Of a stretch of DNA of 64,000 nt, positions 43,513-52,764 are shown piece by piece (position 1 is the first letter of the stretch; each line of letters opens with the position of its first letter). Under the pieces are notes generated by a model. It saw nothing but the letters and a program-made list of their open reading frames with translations, was not told where the DNA came from and searched no databases. The position numbers and the translations under genes were made by a program. Source of the stretch: Bacillota bacterium (GTDB lineage: Bacteria; Bacillota; Bacilli; Paenibacillales; Paenibacillaceae); the NCBI GenBank assembly GCA_023386495.1, contig JAEWJS010000127.1, forward strand, positions 1-64,000. The letters are read 5' to 3'.

Positions 43513-44547
43513 TTACTCCGTCATCTTCGCCTTCAGCGCAGCCTTCGCCTCAGCCAGCTTCGCGTCGTCCAGATAGACGTACGGGCTGCGCCACGTACCT
43601 TCGAGCGGGATGAATTGGATGCCGCTACGGTCGATCCCGAAGTAGGTCATCATCATGTTCTCGATTTCTTTCGCCGGCATGTCCATCTCCATGTTGTTGC
43701 CGACGGCTTCGATTACCTTGCCGAGCTTGGAGACGCCGCCGAGCGATTTCATCCGGTCCGTGAGCGCGCCGAGCACCTCGCTCTGCCGCGCATTGCGTTC
43801 GAAGTCGCTGGACTCGTCCGTACCGGCGTTCGACTTGCGGTAGCGGACAAAATCGAGCGTCTGGCCGCCGTCAAGCTTTTGGAAACCTGCTGTCAGATTA
43901 ATGTTCGTGCCGTCCGCATTATCGACATAACGCATATCCATGTCGACATTCACTTCGACGCCGCCGAGGGCGTCGACAACGTCGCGGAAGCCTTGGAAGT
44001 TCACGATCGTCGTATAAGCGACAGGAATATCGAAAAATTGACCGAACAGTTCCTTCATGTCGCCCCGCGCCTCGGACTCGGCTGCGAAGCCTTCGAGTCC
44101 TTCCTCGCGGGCGGAACCTAGGAACCGCGCATAGTAGCTGTTCGCCTTGCGCGTACGATAGCCGTCAAGTTCAATTCGCGTATCCCGCGGAATCGATACG
44201 ACTACGGCGGACTTCGTCGCCGGGTTGAATGCGGCGACCATCATCACGTCCGTATTCATGCCGCCGGTCTTCACGCGCGTATCCACGCCCATCAGCAGCA
44301 TCGCGAACGGCTTGACCTTCACCGATTCCGTCTTCGGAACGACGGTTATTTCGCCGTTATCGTTGTCCGTGCTAATGACTTGGATCGCATCCTTCGTCTC
44401 CAGGAAAAGATAGCCCAAGAATAAGGCTGCTGCAAGCAATATAAGGAAGAAGACGAGGAAGAAGAATCTGCCCCACCGGAAACCGCGCTTCTTCTTCGGC
44501 TGTTTCTTGTGTGCGGCAGACCGGGACGTCTGTGTATCTGAGCTCAT
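43513..44547 (-). CDS. LCP-family (LytR-CpsA-Psr) cell-wall ligase
   Basis: This protein (344 aa) has a basic cytoplasmic N-terminus, one membrane span (FFFLVFFLILLAAALFLGYLF) and the extracytoplasmic LCP domain: MLLMGVDTRVKTGGMNTDVMM, VVSIPRDTRIEL, and LDFVRYRKSNAGTDESSDFE near residue 235. LCP enzymes attach teichoic acids or other anionic glycopolymers to peptidoglycan. No polymer genes are nearby, so the glycopolymer cannot be named. It follows the small gene at 44556 by 8 nt and is likely cotranscribed with it. Confidence 0.93.
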   Translation of the reverse strand: MSSDTQTSRSAAHKKQPKKKRGFRWGRFFFLVFFLILLAAALFLGYLFLETKDAIQVISTDNDNGEITVVPKTESVKVKPFAMLLMGVDTRVKTGGMNTDVMMVAAFNPATKSAVVVSIPRDTRIELDGYRTRKANSYYARFLGSAREEGLEGFAAESEARGDMKELFGQFFDIPVAYTTIVNFQGFRDVVDALGGVEVNVDMDMRYVDNADGTNINLTAGFQKLDGGQTLDFVRYRKSNAGTDESSDFERNARQSEVLGALTDRMKSLGGVSKLGKVIEAVGNNMEMDMPAKEIENMMMTYFGIDRSGIQFIPLEGTWRSPYVYLDDAKLAEAKAALKAKMTE

Positions 44548-44555
44548 GCTCTCAC

Positions 44556-44831
44556 CTATTCATTGTATTTCGGATTGGATGCAATATCGGTCAAGAGCTG
44601 TTCCCCCGCTTCGCGCGGATAGAACTGCTTCTTGACCCGTCCTTCCCGTTCGTAACGCACGTGAATCATCGTCTCGTCCGTCGTCTCGATGGCAATGCTC
44701 GTTACGCCGTGATCCTCCGTCAGCATCTGCAGGAAGAAGTCGCGGGTCTCCGCCGCCGCATTGTCATCGGGACGGGCATCGGCTACGATCTGAATCTGCA
44801 GCCAGTTGAATAAGGCATCGTCGAATCGCAT
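44556..44831 (-). CDS. Small conserved-looking hypothetical protein
   Basis: A 91-aa soluble protein (MRFDDALFNWLQIQIVADAR, MIHVRYEREGRVKKQFYPRE). I do not recognise a domain. AAGGAGGGGTAAGG before the ATG, tight spacing to both neighbours (3 nt to ylaH, 8 nt to the LCP gene) and consistent codon use support it. The frame stays open up to 45263 but the upper part overlaps ylaH out of frame and is not real. Confidence 0.75.
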   Translation of the reverse strand: MRFDDALFNWLQIQIVADARPDDNAAAETRDFFLQMLTEDHGVTSIAIETTDETMIHVRYEREGRVKKQFYPREAGEQLLTDIASNPKYNE

Positions 44832-44833
44832 CC

Positions 44834-45136
44834 TTACCCCTCCTTCTGCTCGCCGGACTGCGCGGAAGAACCGCCCTTCCACTTGTCGTACAGCTGGCGT
44901 CCGCGCAGCATGAGCATCATCGCGACCGCGACGGCCATGCATTGAATGATCGGCAGCTTGTCGACCTGCAGGATGGTCAGGATGAAGCTGCCGAACGCGA
45001 TCAAGAGATAGACAAGAATCTCCTTCAGGATCGGCAGCCGCTGCTGCGCGCGGAACACTTTGTTGAAGATGTAAATTGTGAAGCCCAAGATCAGGAAATA
45101 CGATACGAGCATATGCTCGCTGAGCCAGTTCTGCAA
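44834..45136 (-). CDS. ylaH: YlaH-like membrane protein
   Basis: A 100-aa membrane protein with three hydrophobic segments (FLILGFTIYIFNKVF, LVYLLIAFGSFILTIL, CMAVAVAMMLML). Size, topology and position directly after typA match B. subtilis YlaH; its function is unknown. It starts at TTG 45136 after GGGAGG. It is 21 nt from typA. Confidence 0.8.
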   Translation of the reverse strand: MQNWLSEHMLVSYFLILGFTIYIFNKVFRAQQRLPILKEILVYLLIAFGSFILTILQVDKLPIIQCMAVAVAMMLMLRGRQLYDKWKGGSSAQSGEQKEG

Positions 45137-45157
45137 CGTTCGTAACCTCCCTGTCGA

Positions 45158-46999
45158 TTAAACGCCGGCCTGCGCCGTTTTGCGATGCTTTTCCGCACGT
45201 TCGCGCTCGCTCTTGTTCAATATTTTTTTGCGGAGTCGGATCGACTTCGGCGTGATCTCGCAATATTCATCGTCGTTCAAGTATTCGAGCGCGGCTTCGA
45301 GCGAGAAAATAACCGGCGTCTTCATCTTGACCGTATCTTCCTTCGTCGCGGAGCGCACGTTCGTCAGCGCCTTCTCCTTGCACAAGTTCACGATGATGTC
45401 GTTGTCGCGGTTATGCTCGCCTACGACCATACCCTCGTAGATCTCCGTGCCCGGCTCGAGGAACAGAATGCCGCGGTCCTCGACGGACAGCATGCCGTAG
45501 AATGTCGTCGTCCCGTTCTCGCTTGCCACGAGTACGCCTTGATGGCGTCCTCCGACGCCAGAGCCTGCAAGCGGCCCGAAATGGTCGAAGGCGTTATTCA
45601 TGACGCCGTAGCCGCGCGTCAGGGTTAGGAAGTTGGTACGGTAACCGATCAAGCCGCGTGCCGGAATGATGAATTCCAGACGGACTTGGCCCGTACCGTT
45701 ATTGATCATGTTGACCATCTCCGCCTTGCGTGTCCCTAAGCTCTCCATGACCGCGCCCATGCTCTCCTCGGGCACGTCGATCAAGAGACGTTCGTAAGGT
45801 TCCACCTTGACGCCGTTCTCTTCCTTGACGATAACCTCCGGCTTCGACACCTGCAGCTCGAATCCTTCGCGGCGCATATTCTCGATCAGAATGCCGAGAT
45901 GAAGCTCGCCGCGGCCGGATACGACGAATGCATCCGGGCTGTCGGTCTCGTCGACGCGCAGCGCCACGTCGGTCTCAAGCTCCTTCATGAGCCGTTCGCG
46001 CAGCTTGCGGGAGGTGACCCACTTGCCTTCGCGTCCCGCGAAAGGACTGTTGTTCACCAGGAATGTCATCTGCAGCGTCGGCTCGTCGATTTTCAGTACC
46101 GGCAGCGCCTCCGGGTTGGCCGGATCTGCGATCGTCTCGCCGATATTGATCTCCTTGATGCCTGCGATCGCAACGATATCGCCGGCGCCTGCTTCCGCGA
46201 TCTCAACGCGCTTCAAGCCTTGGAAGCCGAACAGCTTCTCGATGCGCGCTTGCTTCTGTCCGCCCTCGCGCGTCATGACGGCGACGGGTTGCCCTTGCTT
46301 GATAATGCCGCGGTTGACGCGGCCGATCGCGATGCGGCCGAGGTATTCGTTATAATCCATCAGCGTGACGAGGAATTGCAGCGGCTCGTCCATCTTCTCC
46401 GTCGGGGACGGAATATGGCTGACGATCGTCTCGTACAACGCCTGCATGTTCTCGTCTTGCTGCTCTGCATCCAAGCTCGAAGTTCCCATTAGTGCCGATG
46501 CATAGACGACCGGGAAGTCCAACTGCTCGTCATTGGCGCCGAGCTCGATGAACAAATCAAGCACCTCGTCGACAACTTCGGACGGGCGCGCATTCGGACG
46601 GTCAATCTTATTCACGACGACGATCGGAGTCAGGTTGCTCTCGAGCGCTTTGCGGAGGACGAACTTGGTCTGCGGCATGCAGCCCTCGAACGCATCGACG
46701 ACAAGCAGCACGCCGTCGACCATTTTCATGATCCGCTCCACCTCGCCGCCGAAGTCGGCATGGCCTGGCGTATCCACGATGTTGATCAGGTATTCCTTGT
46801 ACGTAATGGCCGTGTTCTTCGCGAGAATCGTAATGCCGCGCTCGCGTTCGATATCGTTCGAGTCCATGGCGCGTTCTTGTACTTGTTCGTGCTCCCGGAA
46901 CGTTCCGGATTGTTGGAGCAGTTTGTCAACCAGCGTCGTTTTGCCGTGGTCGACGTGTGCGATGATCGCGATGTTGCGAATGTTGTTCCTTGCTTGCAT
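45158..46999 (-). CDS. typA: Ribosome-binding GTPase TypA/BipA
   Basis: TypA (613 aa) is a translational GTPase of the EF-G group that binds 70S ribosomes and assists subunit assembly and stress growth. G motifs: AHVDHGKTT, RERGITIL, DTPGHADFGGEVER, NKIDRPNARP and SALMG. The EF-G-like domains and the BipA-specific C-terminus (LLFLEPGTEIYEGMVVGEHNRDND in part; RNDI-type loop) are present. It is the first gene of the typA-ylaH-LCP unit. Confidence 0.97.
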   Translation of the reverse strand: MQARNNIRNIAIIAHVDHGKTTLVDKLLQQSGTFREHEQVQERAMDSNDIERERGITILAKNTAITYKEYLINIVDTPGHADFGGEVERIMKMVDGVLLVVDAFEGCMPQTKFVLRKALESNLTPIVVVNKIDRPNARPSEVVDEVLDLFIELGANDEQLDFPVVYASALMGTSSLDAEQQDENMQALYETIVSHIPSPTEKMDEPLQFLVTLMDYNEYLGRIAIGRVNRGIIKQGQPVAVMTREGGQKQARIEKLFGFQGLKRVEIAEAGAGDIVAIAGIKEINIGETIADPANPEALPVLKIDEPTLQMTFLVNNSPFAGREGKWVTSRKLRERLMKELETDVALRVDETDSPDAFVVSGRGELHLGILIENMRREGFELQVSKPEVIVKEENGVKVEPYERLLIDVPEESMGAVMESLGTRKAEMVNMINNGTGQVRLEFIIPARGLIGYRTNFLTLTRGYGVMNNAFDHFGPLAGSGVGGRHQGVLVASENGTTTFYGMLSVEDRGILFLEPGTEIYEGMVVGEHNRDNDIIVNLCKEKALTNVRSATKEDTVKMKTPVIFSLEAALEYLNDDEYCEITPKSIRLRKKILNKSERERAEKHRKTAQAGV

Positions 47000-47088
47000 G
47001 AAAAATGTAATTCCCTTCTCTTATAGATTGTTTGTAAATCCAGTATAGTCTCCCTGCCCCAGCGCTGCTTGCGCGAATAACAGGTGGG

Positions 47089-47571
47089 TTACCAGCGGTA
47101 ACGTCTGCCGAAAGCCATCCATGCTCCGATACAGATGAGCGCGATCGCGATCAAGTAAATGCCCCATGTCCAGATCAGCATCATGACGAGCAGGCCGATC
47201 GATATGGTGCCGAGAATCATCCCTGCGACCTGCGCGTTCTTCGGACGCGAATGATCGAACAGATAGTATTCGTAGAGGCCGATTGCGGCGCCCAGAATGA
47301 ACACCGGCCACAAGTAATGCATTGCGCCCCAGCCTGCCAGATTGCAGATCAGGAACAACACGCCGTACGTGGATAAGATGCCGCCCGGAATCAGCACGAT
47401 GGAAGGCAGCATGCGACCGAAGAACAGCACATGCAGCAGAATGCCGGGGACGAGGATGACGAGCGGCCAGAACAGGCTGCCGATGAAGTTGAATACCCCC
47501 AGCTTTCCTAGCAAAATAACGACGCCGGCCACCAAAATCAGGATGCCGACGGAGTATTGGTTTTTGGACAT
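47089..47571 (-). CDS. LiaI/LiaF-like transmembrane-region membrane protein
   Basis: A 160-aa membrane protein with several hydrophobic segments, beginning VGILILVAGVVILLGKLGVFNF, followed by FWPLVILVPGILL. This repeated short-hairpin pattern resembles the LiaI-LiaF-like/DUF5668 transmembrane region found in envelope-stress proteins. The linking soluble LiaF domain is absent. ATG 47571 follows GGGGGAGAG. Function unknown. Confidence 0.72.
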   Translation of the reverse strand: MSKNQYSVGILILVAGVVILLGKLGVFNFIGSLFWPLVILVPGILLHVLFFGRMLPSIVLIPGGILSTYGVLFLICNLAGWGAMHYLWPVFILGAAIGLYEYYLFDHSRPKNAQVAGMILGTISIGLLVMMLIWTWGIYLIAIALICIGAWMAFGRRYRW

Positions 47572-47732
47572 GGTTCTCTCCCCCATTTACGCCGCCCGCG
47601 AACCCCGAGTCGCCCACATGAGCCCGCCGGCTTACATCACGATGCCGGCTTCGCCTATCTCGCGGAGAATAGACGAATACCGACATGATTATCATTTATA
47701 TAGTGTAATGGAATTGAGCCCAAAAAACCAGT

Positions 47733-47752
47733 GCCGATTGTGATCGCGATAG
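47733..47752 (+). repeat. Fragment of the structured dispersed element (head only)
   Basis: ATTGTGATCGCGAT matches the first 14 bases of the ~140-bp element, plus orientation, 14 nt from the end of the minus-strand terC gene. No body or tail of the element follows, so it is a remnant or a chance match. Confidence 0.5.
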
Positions 47753-47765
47753 ATGAAGATAGTAC

Positions 47766-48425
47766 CTATTCGCTTCTTCGCATCAGGAGGAACAAAATGA
47801 TGACGAGCGGGATGGATAAGACGGGGATCGCTTCGGCCAGCGTCGGCGCGCCTTGGAACAGCAGCCTGTCCATGCCGGGATCATGGACCAGCATCTTCCC
47901 GGCAGCATAGCCGAGCAGCGCTGCGCCGACATAGGTCAGCTGCGGAATTCGGCGCAGCAGCGCGCTCACGGCGTGGCTGCCCCAGATGATAAGCGGGATG
48001 CTCAGCATGATGCCTAGCAGGATCAATACGAAATCGCCTTCCGCAACGGCCGCAATCGCAAGCACGTTATCCAAGCTCATGACAAAATCGGCCATGACGA
48101 TCGTCTGAATCGCGGCGAACAACGTGGAAGACTTCCGCACGCGGTGTTCTTCCCCGCCGCCGGCAGCGTCGAGCAGCAGCTTAATCGCTATCGCATAGAG
48201 CAGTACGGCTCCGATCGCCTGCAGGTACGGGATCGCGAGCAGCGTTACCGCCGCCACCGTCAGCAGGCAGCGCAGCGCGATCGCCGCAGCCGTCCCCCAC
48301 CAGATCGCACGCTTCCGTTGGTGCTGGGGCAGCTGTTGGCTGGCCATGGCGATCACGATCGCATTATCCCCGCTTAACAAGACGTTAATCAGCATAATTT
48401 CAAGAAACGTCAGCACACTATCCAA
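47766..48425 (-). CDS. TerC-family membrane protein (YjbE-like)
   Basis: TerC proteins (here 219 aa) are polytopic membrane proteins linked with manganese efflux and metalation of exported enzymes. About seven spans are seen, with the twin acidic motifs NVLLSGDNAIVIAMA near residue 15 and VMSLDNVLAIAAVAEG near 115. It starts at TTG 48425 after GGGGG. It is divergent from a second TerC gene; the two share about 45% of these motif residues by eye. Confidence 0.9.
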   Translation of the reverse strand: MDSVLTFLEIMLINVLLSGDNAIVIAMASQQLPQHQRKRAIWWGTAAAIALRCLLTVAAVTLLAIPYLQAIGAVLLYAIAIKLLLDAAGGGEEHRVRKSSTLFAAIQTIVMADFVMSLDNVLAIAAVAEGDFVLILLGIMLSIPLIIWGSHAVSALLRRIPQLTYVGAALLGYAAGKMLVHDPGMDRLLFQGAPTLAEAIPVLSIPLVIILFLLMRRSE

Positions 48426-48583
48426 GGTACATGCCCCCTTCGTTAGACAAATGTATGTCCAAGAAGGCTTGGTTATGCTTTAATAGATGAGGATAAGATT
48501 CACGGATTGTTCGGAATCCGATGGGTCTTGGTTTACGTATTTAAGGGATGTTTGCAAGCATAGGAGGGAAAGGAGGGACAAGC

Positions 48584-49288
48584 GTGGATATTTTTTCAGT
48601 AGAATTCTGGACCGCCTTGCTCACGATTATATTCATTGATCTCGTGCTAGCCGGCGATAACGCGATCGTGATCGGGCTTGCGGCGCGCAACCTGCCGAAG
48701 CAGCAGCAGAAGGCTGCCGTGCTATGGGGAACCGCCGGCGCCGTCGGGATTCGGATCGTGGCGACCATCTTGGTCGTCTACCTGCTCGAGATTCCCTGGC
48801 TGCTGCTCGCAGGCGGACTCTTGCTGCTGTGGATCGCCTATAAGCTGCTCGTGCAGGAAGAAGGCGGACATGATATCAAGGCAGGCAACACGCTCTGGCA
48901 ATCGGTGCGGACGATCATCATTGCGGATGCCGCAATGGGACTCGATAATGTCATAGCGGTTGCAGGCGCAGCAGAGGGACACACCGGACTCGTTATTATC
49001 GGTCTTCTCATCAGCGTGCCGATCGTCGTCTGGGGCAGTACGCTGTTCATCAAGCTCATCAACCGATTCCCGTGGATCGTGTATGTGGGCTCAGGCGTGC
49101 TGGCTTACACCGCGGCGAAGATGGTTACCCACGAGGCTAAGCTCGAATTCCTGTTCAAGGATAACGGCATCCTGAGCTGGACGTTCATGATCGCGATGAT
49201 CATCCTCATTATTGCCGCGGGGATGTGGACGAACGCATCCCGGGCTAGGAAAGCCGGCCTGCATGAAAAAAGCAGCGAATCCCATTAG
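48584..49288 (+). CDS. TerC-family membrane protein (second copy)
   Basis: A 234-aa TerC paralogue, with DLVLAGDNAIVIGLAARNLP, AAMGLDNVIAVAGAAEGH and a C-terminal span (FMIAMIILIIAAGMW). GTG 48584 lies 6 nt from AAAGGAGGG; an ATG at 48548 is in frame but has no ribosome-binding site. It is divergent from the first terC. I saw no yybP-ykoY manganese riboswitch in the 158-bp gap between them. A bidirectional terminator overlaps its last codons. Confidence 0.9.
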   Translation: MDIFSVEFWTALLTIIFIDLVLAGDNAIVIGLAARNLPKQQQKAAVLWGTAGAVGIRIVATILVVYLLEIPWLLLAGGLLLLWIAYKLLVQEEGGHDIKAGNTLWQSVRTIIIADAAMGLDNVIAVAGAAEGHTGLVIIGLLISVPIVVWGSTLFIKLINRFPWIVYVGSGVLAYTAAKMVTHEAKLEFLFKDNGILSWTFMIAMIILIIAAGMWTNASRARKAGLHEKSSESH

Positions 49289-49305
49289 GGATTCCTGCTT
49301 TTTTT
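49266..49305. terminator. Bidirectional terminator between terC and thiI
   Basis: GCAGCGAATCCC-atta-GGGATTCCTGC sits between six A and seven T on the plus strand. It serves the converging terC (plus) and thiI (minus) transcripts and overlaps the end of terC. Confidence 0.9.
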
Positions 49306-49313
49306 CATTCGTA

Positions 49314-50531
49314 TCAGAACCAGTCGTCTGTGTCCGCGTCGGCAGCGGTTCGATCCTCATGCCACAGAAGTACTGTCTCGGTCTGCTCCACGGCAATGTC
49401 CTCCATGCTCCGCAGACCGGCAATCGAAGCCTCTACCGTCTCGGTAACCCGCAGATTCGGGTTCGTGCTGGGCGACTTGGGAACGAACAGCGTGCAGCAG
49501 TCCTCATAGGGCAGAATCGACGTCTCGAACGTGCCGATGGCGACGGCCTGATCGATGACTTCCTGCTTATCCATCATGATGAGCGGCCGCAGCAGGGGCA
49601 GCTTGGTGTCCCGCCCGATCACGTGCAAGCTGCCCAGCGTCTGGCTGGCGACCTGGCCTAAGCTGTCACCGGTCACGATCGCAAGGGCGCCCTGCTTGTC
49701 CGCGATTCGTTCGGCGATGCGCAGCATCGAACGCCGCATGAGCGTGATGATGAGCTGATCCGCTCTCGCGCCGGCAATCGACGTCTGAATATCGGTGAAC
49801 GGAACCAGATGCAGCCGGATCGGCTGGCCGCTGAAGTAGCTCAGTCTCCTGCCCAGCTCAATCACCTTATCCTTCGCCTGCTCGCTCGTGAAGGGGTAGC
49901 TGTGGAAGTGGACCGCTTCGAGTTCCAGTCCCTTGCGCATGGCCTTCCATCCCGCGACAGGGCTGTCGATCCCGCCGGACAGCAGCAGCACGGCCTTGCC
50001 GTTCGTGCCGTACGGGTACCCGCCGGCACCCCGCTCGACCTGACAATACAGATACGTATCCTTCGCCTGAATCTCCACGCGCAGCTCGATCTCCGGGTTG
50101 CGGACATCGACGCGCAGCCCCGGCGCCGTGCGCAGCACATGCGAGCCGACGAGATGATTCATTGCCTGGGAGTCATGCGGGAATTGCTTCCAAGTCCGCT
50201 TCACCGACACTTTGAATGTGCCCTCCAGCTTCGGAAAAGTGCCCATCACCTCAAGCGCTCCCGCTTGAATGGCAGTCAACTCGGAATCGACCCGCTTCAC
50301 CGGACTGAAGGACAAGATGCCGAATATCGTCTTCAAGCGCTTCGCAACCGGCTCGTAGCTTTCCCCGTTCAGCTCGATGTAGATGCGCCCGTATGTCTTG
50401 ACGATCGCAAGCTTCGGGTAGGACTTCAGCGCGGCCTCGACCTGCCTCAGCATCGCGCGCTCGAACTTCCCCCTGTTCCTTCCCTTCACGGTATATTCGC
50501 CGAATCGAATCAGTATGCGATCGAATGTCAT
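49314..50531 (-). CDS. thiI: tRNA 4-thiouridine synthetase ThiI
   Basis: ThiI (405 aa) makes 4-thiouridine at U8 of tRNA and may supply sulfur for thiamine. It has a ferredoxin-like N-terminus, a THUMP domain (about 60-165) and an ATP-pyrophosphatase domain with PP-loop LLSGGIDSPVAGW. The C-terminal rhodanese domain of E. coli ThiI is absent, as in Bacillus, where a dedicated desulfurase delivers sulfur directly. The start overlaps the desulfurase stop by 4 nt (ATGA). Confidence 0.96.
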   Translation of the reverse strand: MTFDRILIRFGEYTVKGRNRGKFERAMLRQVEAALKSYPKLAIVKTYGRIYIELNGESYEPVAKRLKTIFGILSFSPVKRVDSELTAIQAGALEVMGTFPKLEGTFKVSVKRTWKQFPHDSQAMNHLVGSHVLRTAPGLRVDVRNPEIELRVEIQAKDTYLYCQVERGAGGYPYGTNGKAVLLLSGGIDSPVAGWKAMRKGLELEAVHFHSYPFTSEQAKDKVIELGRRLSYFSGQPIRLHLVPFTDIQTSIAGARADQLIITLMRRSMLRIAERIADKQGALAIVTGDSLGQVASQTLGSLHVIGRDTKLPLLRPLIMMDKQEVIDQAVAIGTFETSILPYEDCCTLFVPKSPSTNPNLRVTETVEASIAGLRSMEDIAVEQTETVLLWHEDRTAADADTDDWF

Positions 50532-51712
50532 GCCGAGCTCCCCTTTCCGATTAGCGGCTTCAGCTTCTGTACGACGGCAGCCAGCCTTGCGAGCAGCACG
50601 TCGACATGTTCCTCCCGATGCTCGTCGCCGAGACTGATCCGGATGCCGCTTGCCGCGCTTGCCGCGTCTCTGCCCATCGCGAGCAGGACGCGGCTCGGCT
50701 GCTCGTCCTTGGACGAGCAGGCAGACTTGGTCGAGACGATGATGCCGTGCTTCTCCAACGAATGAATCATGACCTCCGGCCGCATGCCGGGGTAGCAGAA
50801 ATGTACGATATGCGGCGCCATCGGCCGATCTGCTGCGCTGTCGCCGTCTTCGGCCGTCGGACCGCTTACCATGAGCTCAGGGATGGCGGCAATCCCGCGT
50901 ACGAGCCGCTGCCGCAGCGCGGCCATGCGCGCATGCCGCTCCCGCTGCGATTCCACGGCCATTCGAAGCGCCTTCGCAGCAGCTACGATCGCGGACACAT
51001 TCTCGGTCCCCGGACGCAGCCCTTCCTCCTGCTCGCCTCCGTGAAGCAGCGACTCGAGCTCAATGCCGTTCCTGACATACAGCCATCCCGTCCCGCGCGG
51101 CCCGCGAAGCTTATGCGCGGACATCGCGAACAGGTCGATCCCCCATTCCTTCAGCTGTACCGGGAGCTTACCAGCGCTCTGCACGCCGTCGACATGGAAC
51201 AGCGTCCGCGGGCGATCCTTCAGCAGCCTGCCCACCGCTTCGATCGGCTGTACGGACCCCACTTCATTGTTGACGTGCATCATGCTGACGAGTATGGTGT
51301 CGTCAGTCAGTACGGCCTCCACCTGCTGCGCCGTTACATGGCCGGTCCCGTTGGGGCTGAGGTAAGTAACGCGAAACCCTTCTCGTTCGAGCGCGCGAAA
51401 TGCTTCGTATACGGACGGGTGCTCCACTTCCGTCGTCACGACATGATTGCCGCGGTTGCGGTAACGCCGTGCGGCGCCCAGTATGGCCAGATTATTGCTC
51501 TCCGTGCCTCCTGACGTGAATCGCCATTCCGCCGCATCTGTCTCGAACAACTGCGCAGCGAGTGCACGTGCGCGATCGACTAGCCGCCTGGCCTGCACGC
51601 CGCCGCGATGAAGCGAAGAGGGATTCGCGTAATGCTGCGCCATCACCTCCACCATCGTACGAATGACGTCTTCATGCGGCGGCGTCGATGCGGCATGGTC
51701 GTAATACAGCAT
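50528..51712 (-). CDS. Cysteine desulfurase paired with ThiI (NifZ-like)
   Basis: This PLP enzyme (394 aa, class V aminotransferase fold) removes sulfur from cysteine. The PLP Lys is in AMSAHKLRGPRGTG; the active-site Cys lies in STKSACSSKDEQPS. N-terminal YYDHAASTPPHEDVI and TSGGTESNNLAIL are typical. The direct overlap with thiI indicates the ThiI-dedicated paralogue that B. subtilis calls NifZ. Confidence 0.93.
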   Translation of the reverse strand: MLYYDHAASTPPHEDVIRTMVEVMAQHYANPSSLHRGGVQARRLVDRARALAAQLFETDAAEWRFTSGGTESNNLAILGAARRYRNRGNHVVTTEVEHPSVYEAFRALEREGFRVTYLSPNGTGHVTAQQVEAVLTDDTILVSMMHVNNEVGSVQPIEAVGRLLKDRPRTLFHVDGVQSAGKLPVQLKEWGIDLFAMSAHKLRGPRGTGWLYVRNGIELESLLHGGEQEEGLRPGTENVSAIVAAAKALRMAVESQRERHARMAALRQRLVRGIAAIPELMVSGPTAEDGDSAADRPMAPHIVHFCYPGMRPEVMIHSLEKHGIIVSTKSACSSKDEQPSRVLLAMGRDAASAASGIRISLGDEHREEHVDVLLARLAAVVQKLKPLIGKGSSA

Positions 51713-51770
51713 GGCTGTGCCTCCTTTCCCAACTGGATTGCTTGAATGTATTGCGAATGGGTGCCATACA

Positions 51771-51795
51771 AAGAAGAAGACTCCGGGACGGAGTC
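51771..51795 (-). terminator. Terminator after the transglycosylase gene
   Basis: GACTCC-gtccc-GGAGTC followed by TTCTTCTTTG on the minus strand, between the transglycosylase stop and the desulfurase start. Stem short, T-run interrupted. Confidence 0.6.
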
Positions 51796-51850
51796 ATGTG
51801 TACGTTCGTATTGGGACGTTCGGGACAGTTGTCTCCCCTACGCCGCTCTA

Positions 51851-52627
51851 TTAGCCGACCGGCAAGTATTGCCGTACAGCATCCAACACCTTGCCTACGT
51901 AGCGTTGCGTCTCGCCTGGCAGCTTGTGCAGGTTCGCGTCGAAATCGGCATCCGTGCGAATACCGGTTCGGTCGACTCGGCCTGGTCCTGCATTATAGGC
52001 TGCCAGGGCAGCCTTGACGTTGCCGTCGTATTTGTTCAGCAGATAGGATAAGAATCGCGTGCCGCCATCGATATTCTGAATCGGATCGAATGCATTCGTC
52101 ACGCCGAGACCCTTAGCCGTCGCATCCATCAGCTGCATGAGCCCCTTGGCCCCTGCTGACGATACCGCATTCGGATTGAACGACGATTCGGAATCGATAA
52201 CCGCCTTAATTAAGGAAGGGCTTATGCCGTATTTATGAGCGGACTGCTCGATGATCGAATCGAATTCGGTCGGCTTGCCGCTCGAAGACAGGCCATAGCT
52301 AGCAAGCATGCCGCTAATGCCCATAGACAACGGTTGATTCATGCCGTTCGATAATTGCGGCTGAAGCGCGCTGCTCCCCATCGACATCAGCACGTTCGCG
52401 AACGGACCGCTGCCGTAGCCGTAGTCTTGATCCAGGCGGTATGCGTTCATTACCGACTGACCGATATCGCCCGTACCCGTCAACTGCTGCAGGAGCGAAT
52501 CGAATAGCGAGCTCTCGCCGGCGCCTGCTGTCGCATTCCAACCGTTCGCCGGTGCGGAATCGAAATTGACCGAAGGCATGAACTGCAGTTGCAGCATCGT
52601 ACGGATCATTCTTGGATCGATACTCAT
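51851..52627 (-). CDS. Lytic transglycosylase (SLT domain)
   Basis: This protein (258 aa) has an SLT/goose-lysozyme-like catalytic domain from about residue 125: IIEQSAHKYGISPSLIKAVI, catalytic Glu in IDSESSFNPNAVS, then GAKGLMQLMDATAKGLGV and AALAAYNAGPGRV. It cleaves MurNAc-GlcNAc bonds to 1,6-anhydro products. No signal peptide is evident; the first 120 residues are Ser/Gly/Gln-rich and disordered. Similar proteins lacking signals occur in Bacillus (YjbJ type). Confidence 0.88.
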   Translation of the reverse strand: MSIDPRMIRTMLQLQFMPSVNFDSAPANGWNATAGAGESSLFDSLLQQLTGTGDIGQSVMNAYRLDQDYGYGSGPFANVLMSMGSSALQPQLSNGMNQPLSMGISGMLASYGLSSSGKPTEFDSIIEQSAHKYGISPSLIKAVIDSESSFNPNAVSSAGAKGLMQLMDATAKGLGVTNAFDPIQNIDGGTRFLSYLLNKYDGNVKAALAAYNAGPGRVDRTGIRTDADFDANLHKLPGETQRYVGKVLDAVRQYLPVG

Positions 52628-52725
52628 TAGGAATGACGCTCCCTCGCATTGATGCTTTCATTTTACACGTTTTCTCCGCTGCGGGCTAGTCCATTTCCGA
52701 ATCCAATTTGTATCTGCATGCGCAA

Positions 52726-52754
52726 GAACGGCGGATCCCAAGGATCCGCCGTTC
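52726..52754. terminator. Perfect 13-bp hairpin after the DUF4190-like gene
   Basis: GAACGGCGGATCC-caa-GGATCCGCCGTTC starts 10 nt past the stop of the minus-strand membrane gene. T-runs are weak, so it may act as a terminator or as a 3'-end-protecting hairpin. Confidence 0.6.
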
Positions 52755-52764
52755 GTTCGAAGCG

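Noticed and set aside
44832..45263. N-terminal extension of the 91-aa gene at 44556
   Set aside because: It overlaps ylaH out of frame; ATG 44831 has a strong ribosome-binding site.
48426..48583. yybP-ykoY manganese riboswitch between the terC genes
   Set aside because: The conserved yybP-ykoY core sequences are not present in either orientation.
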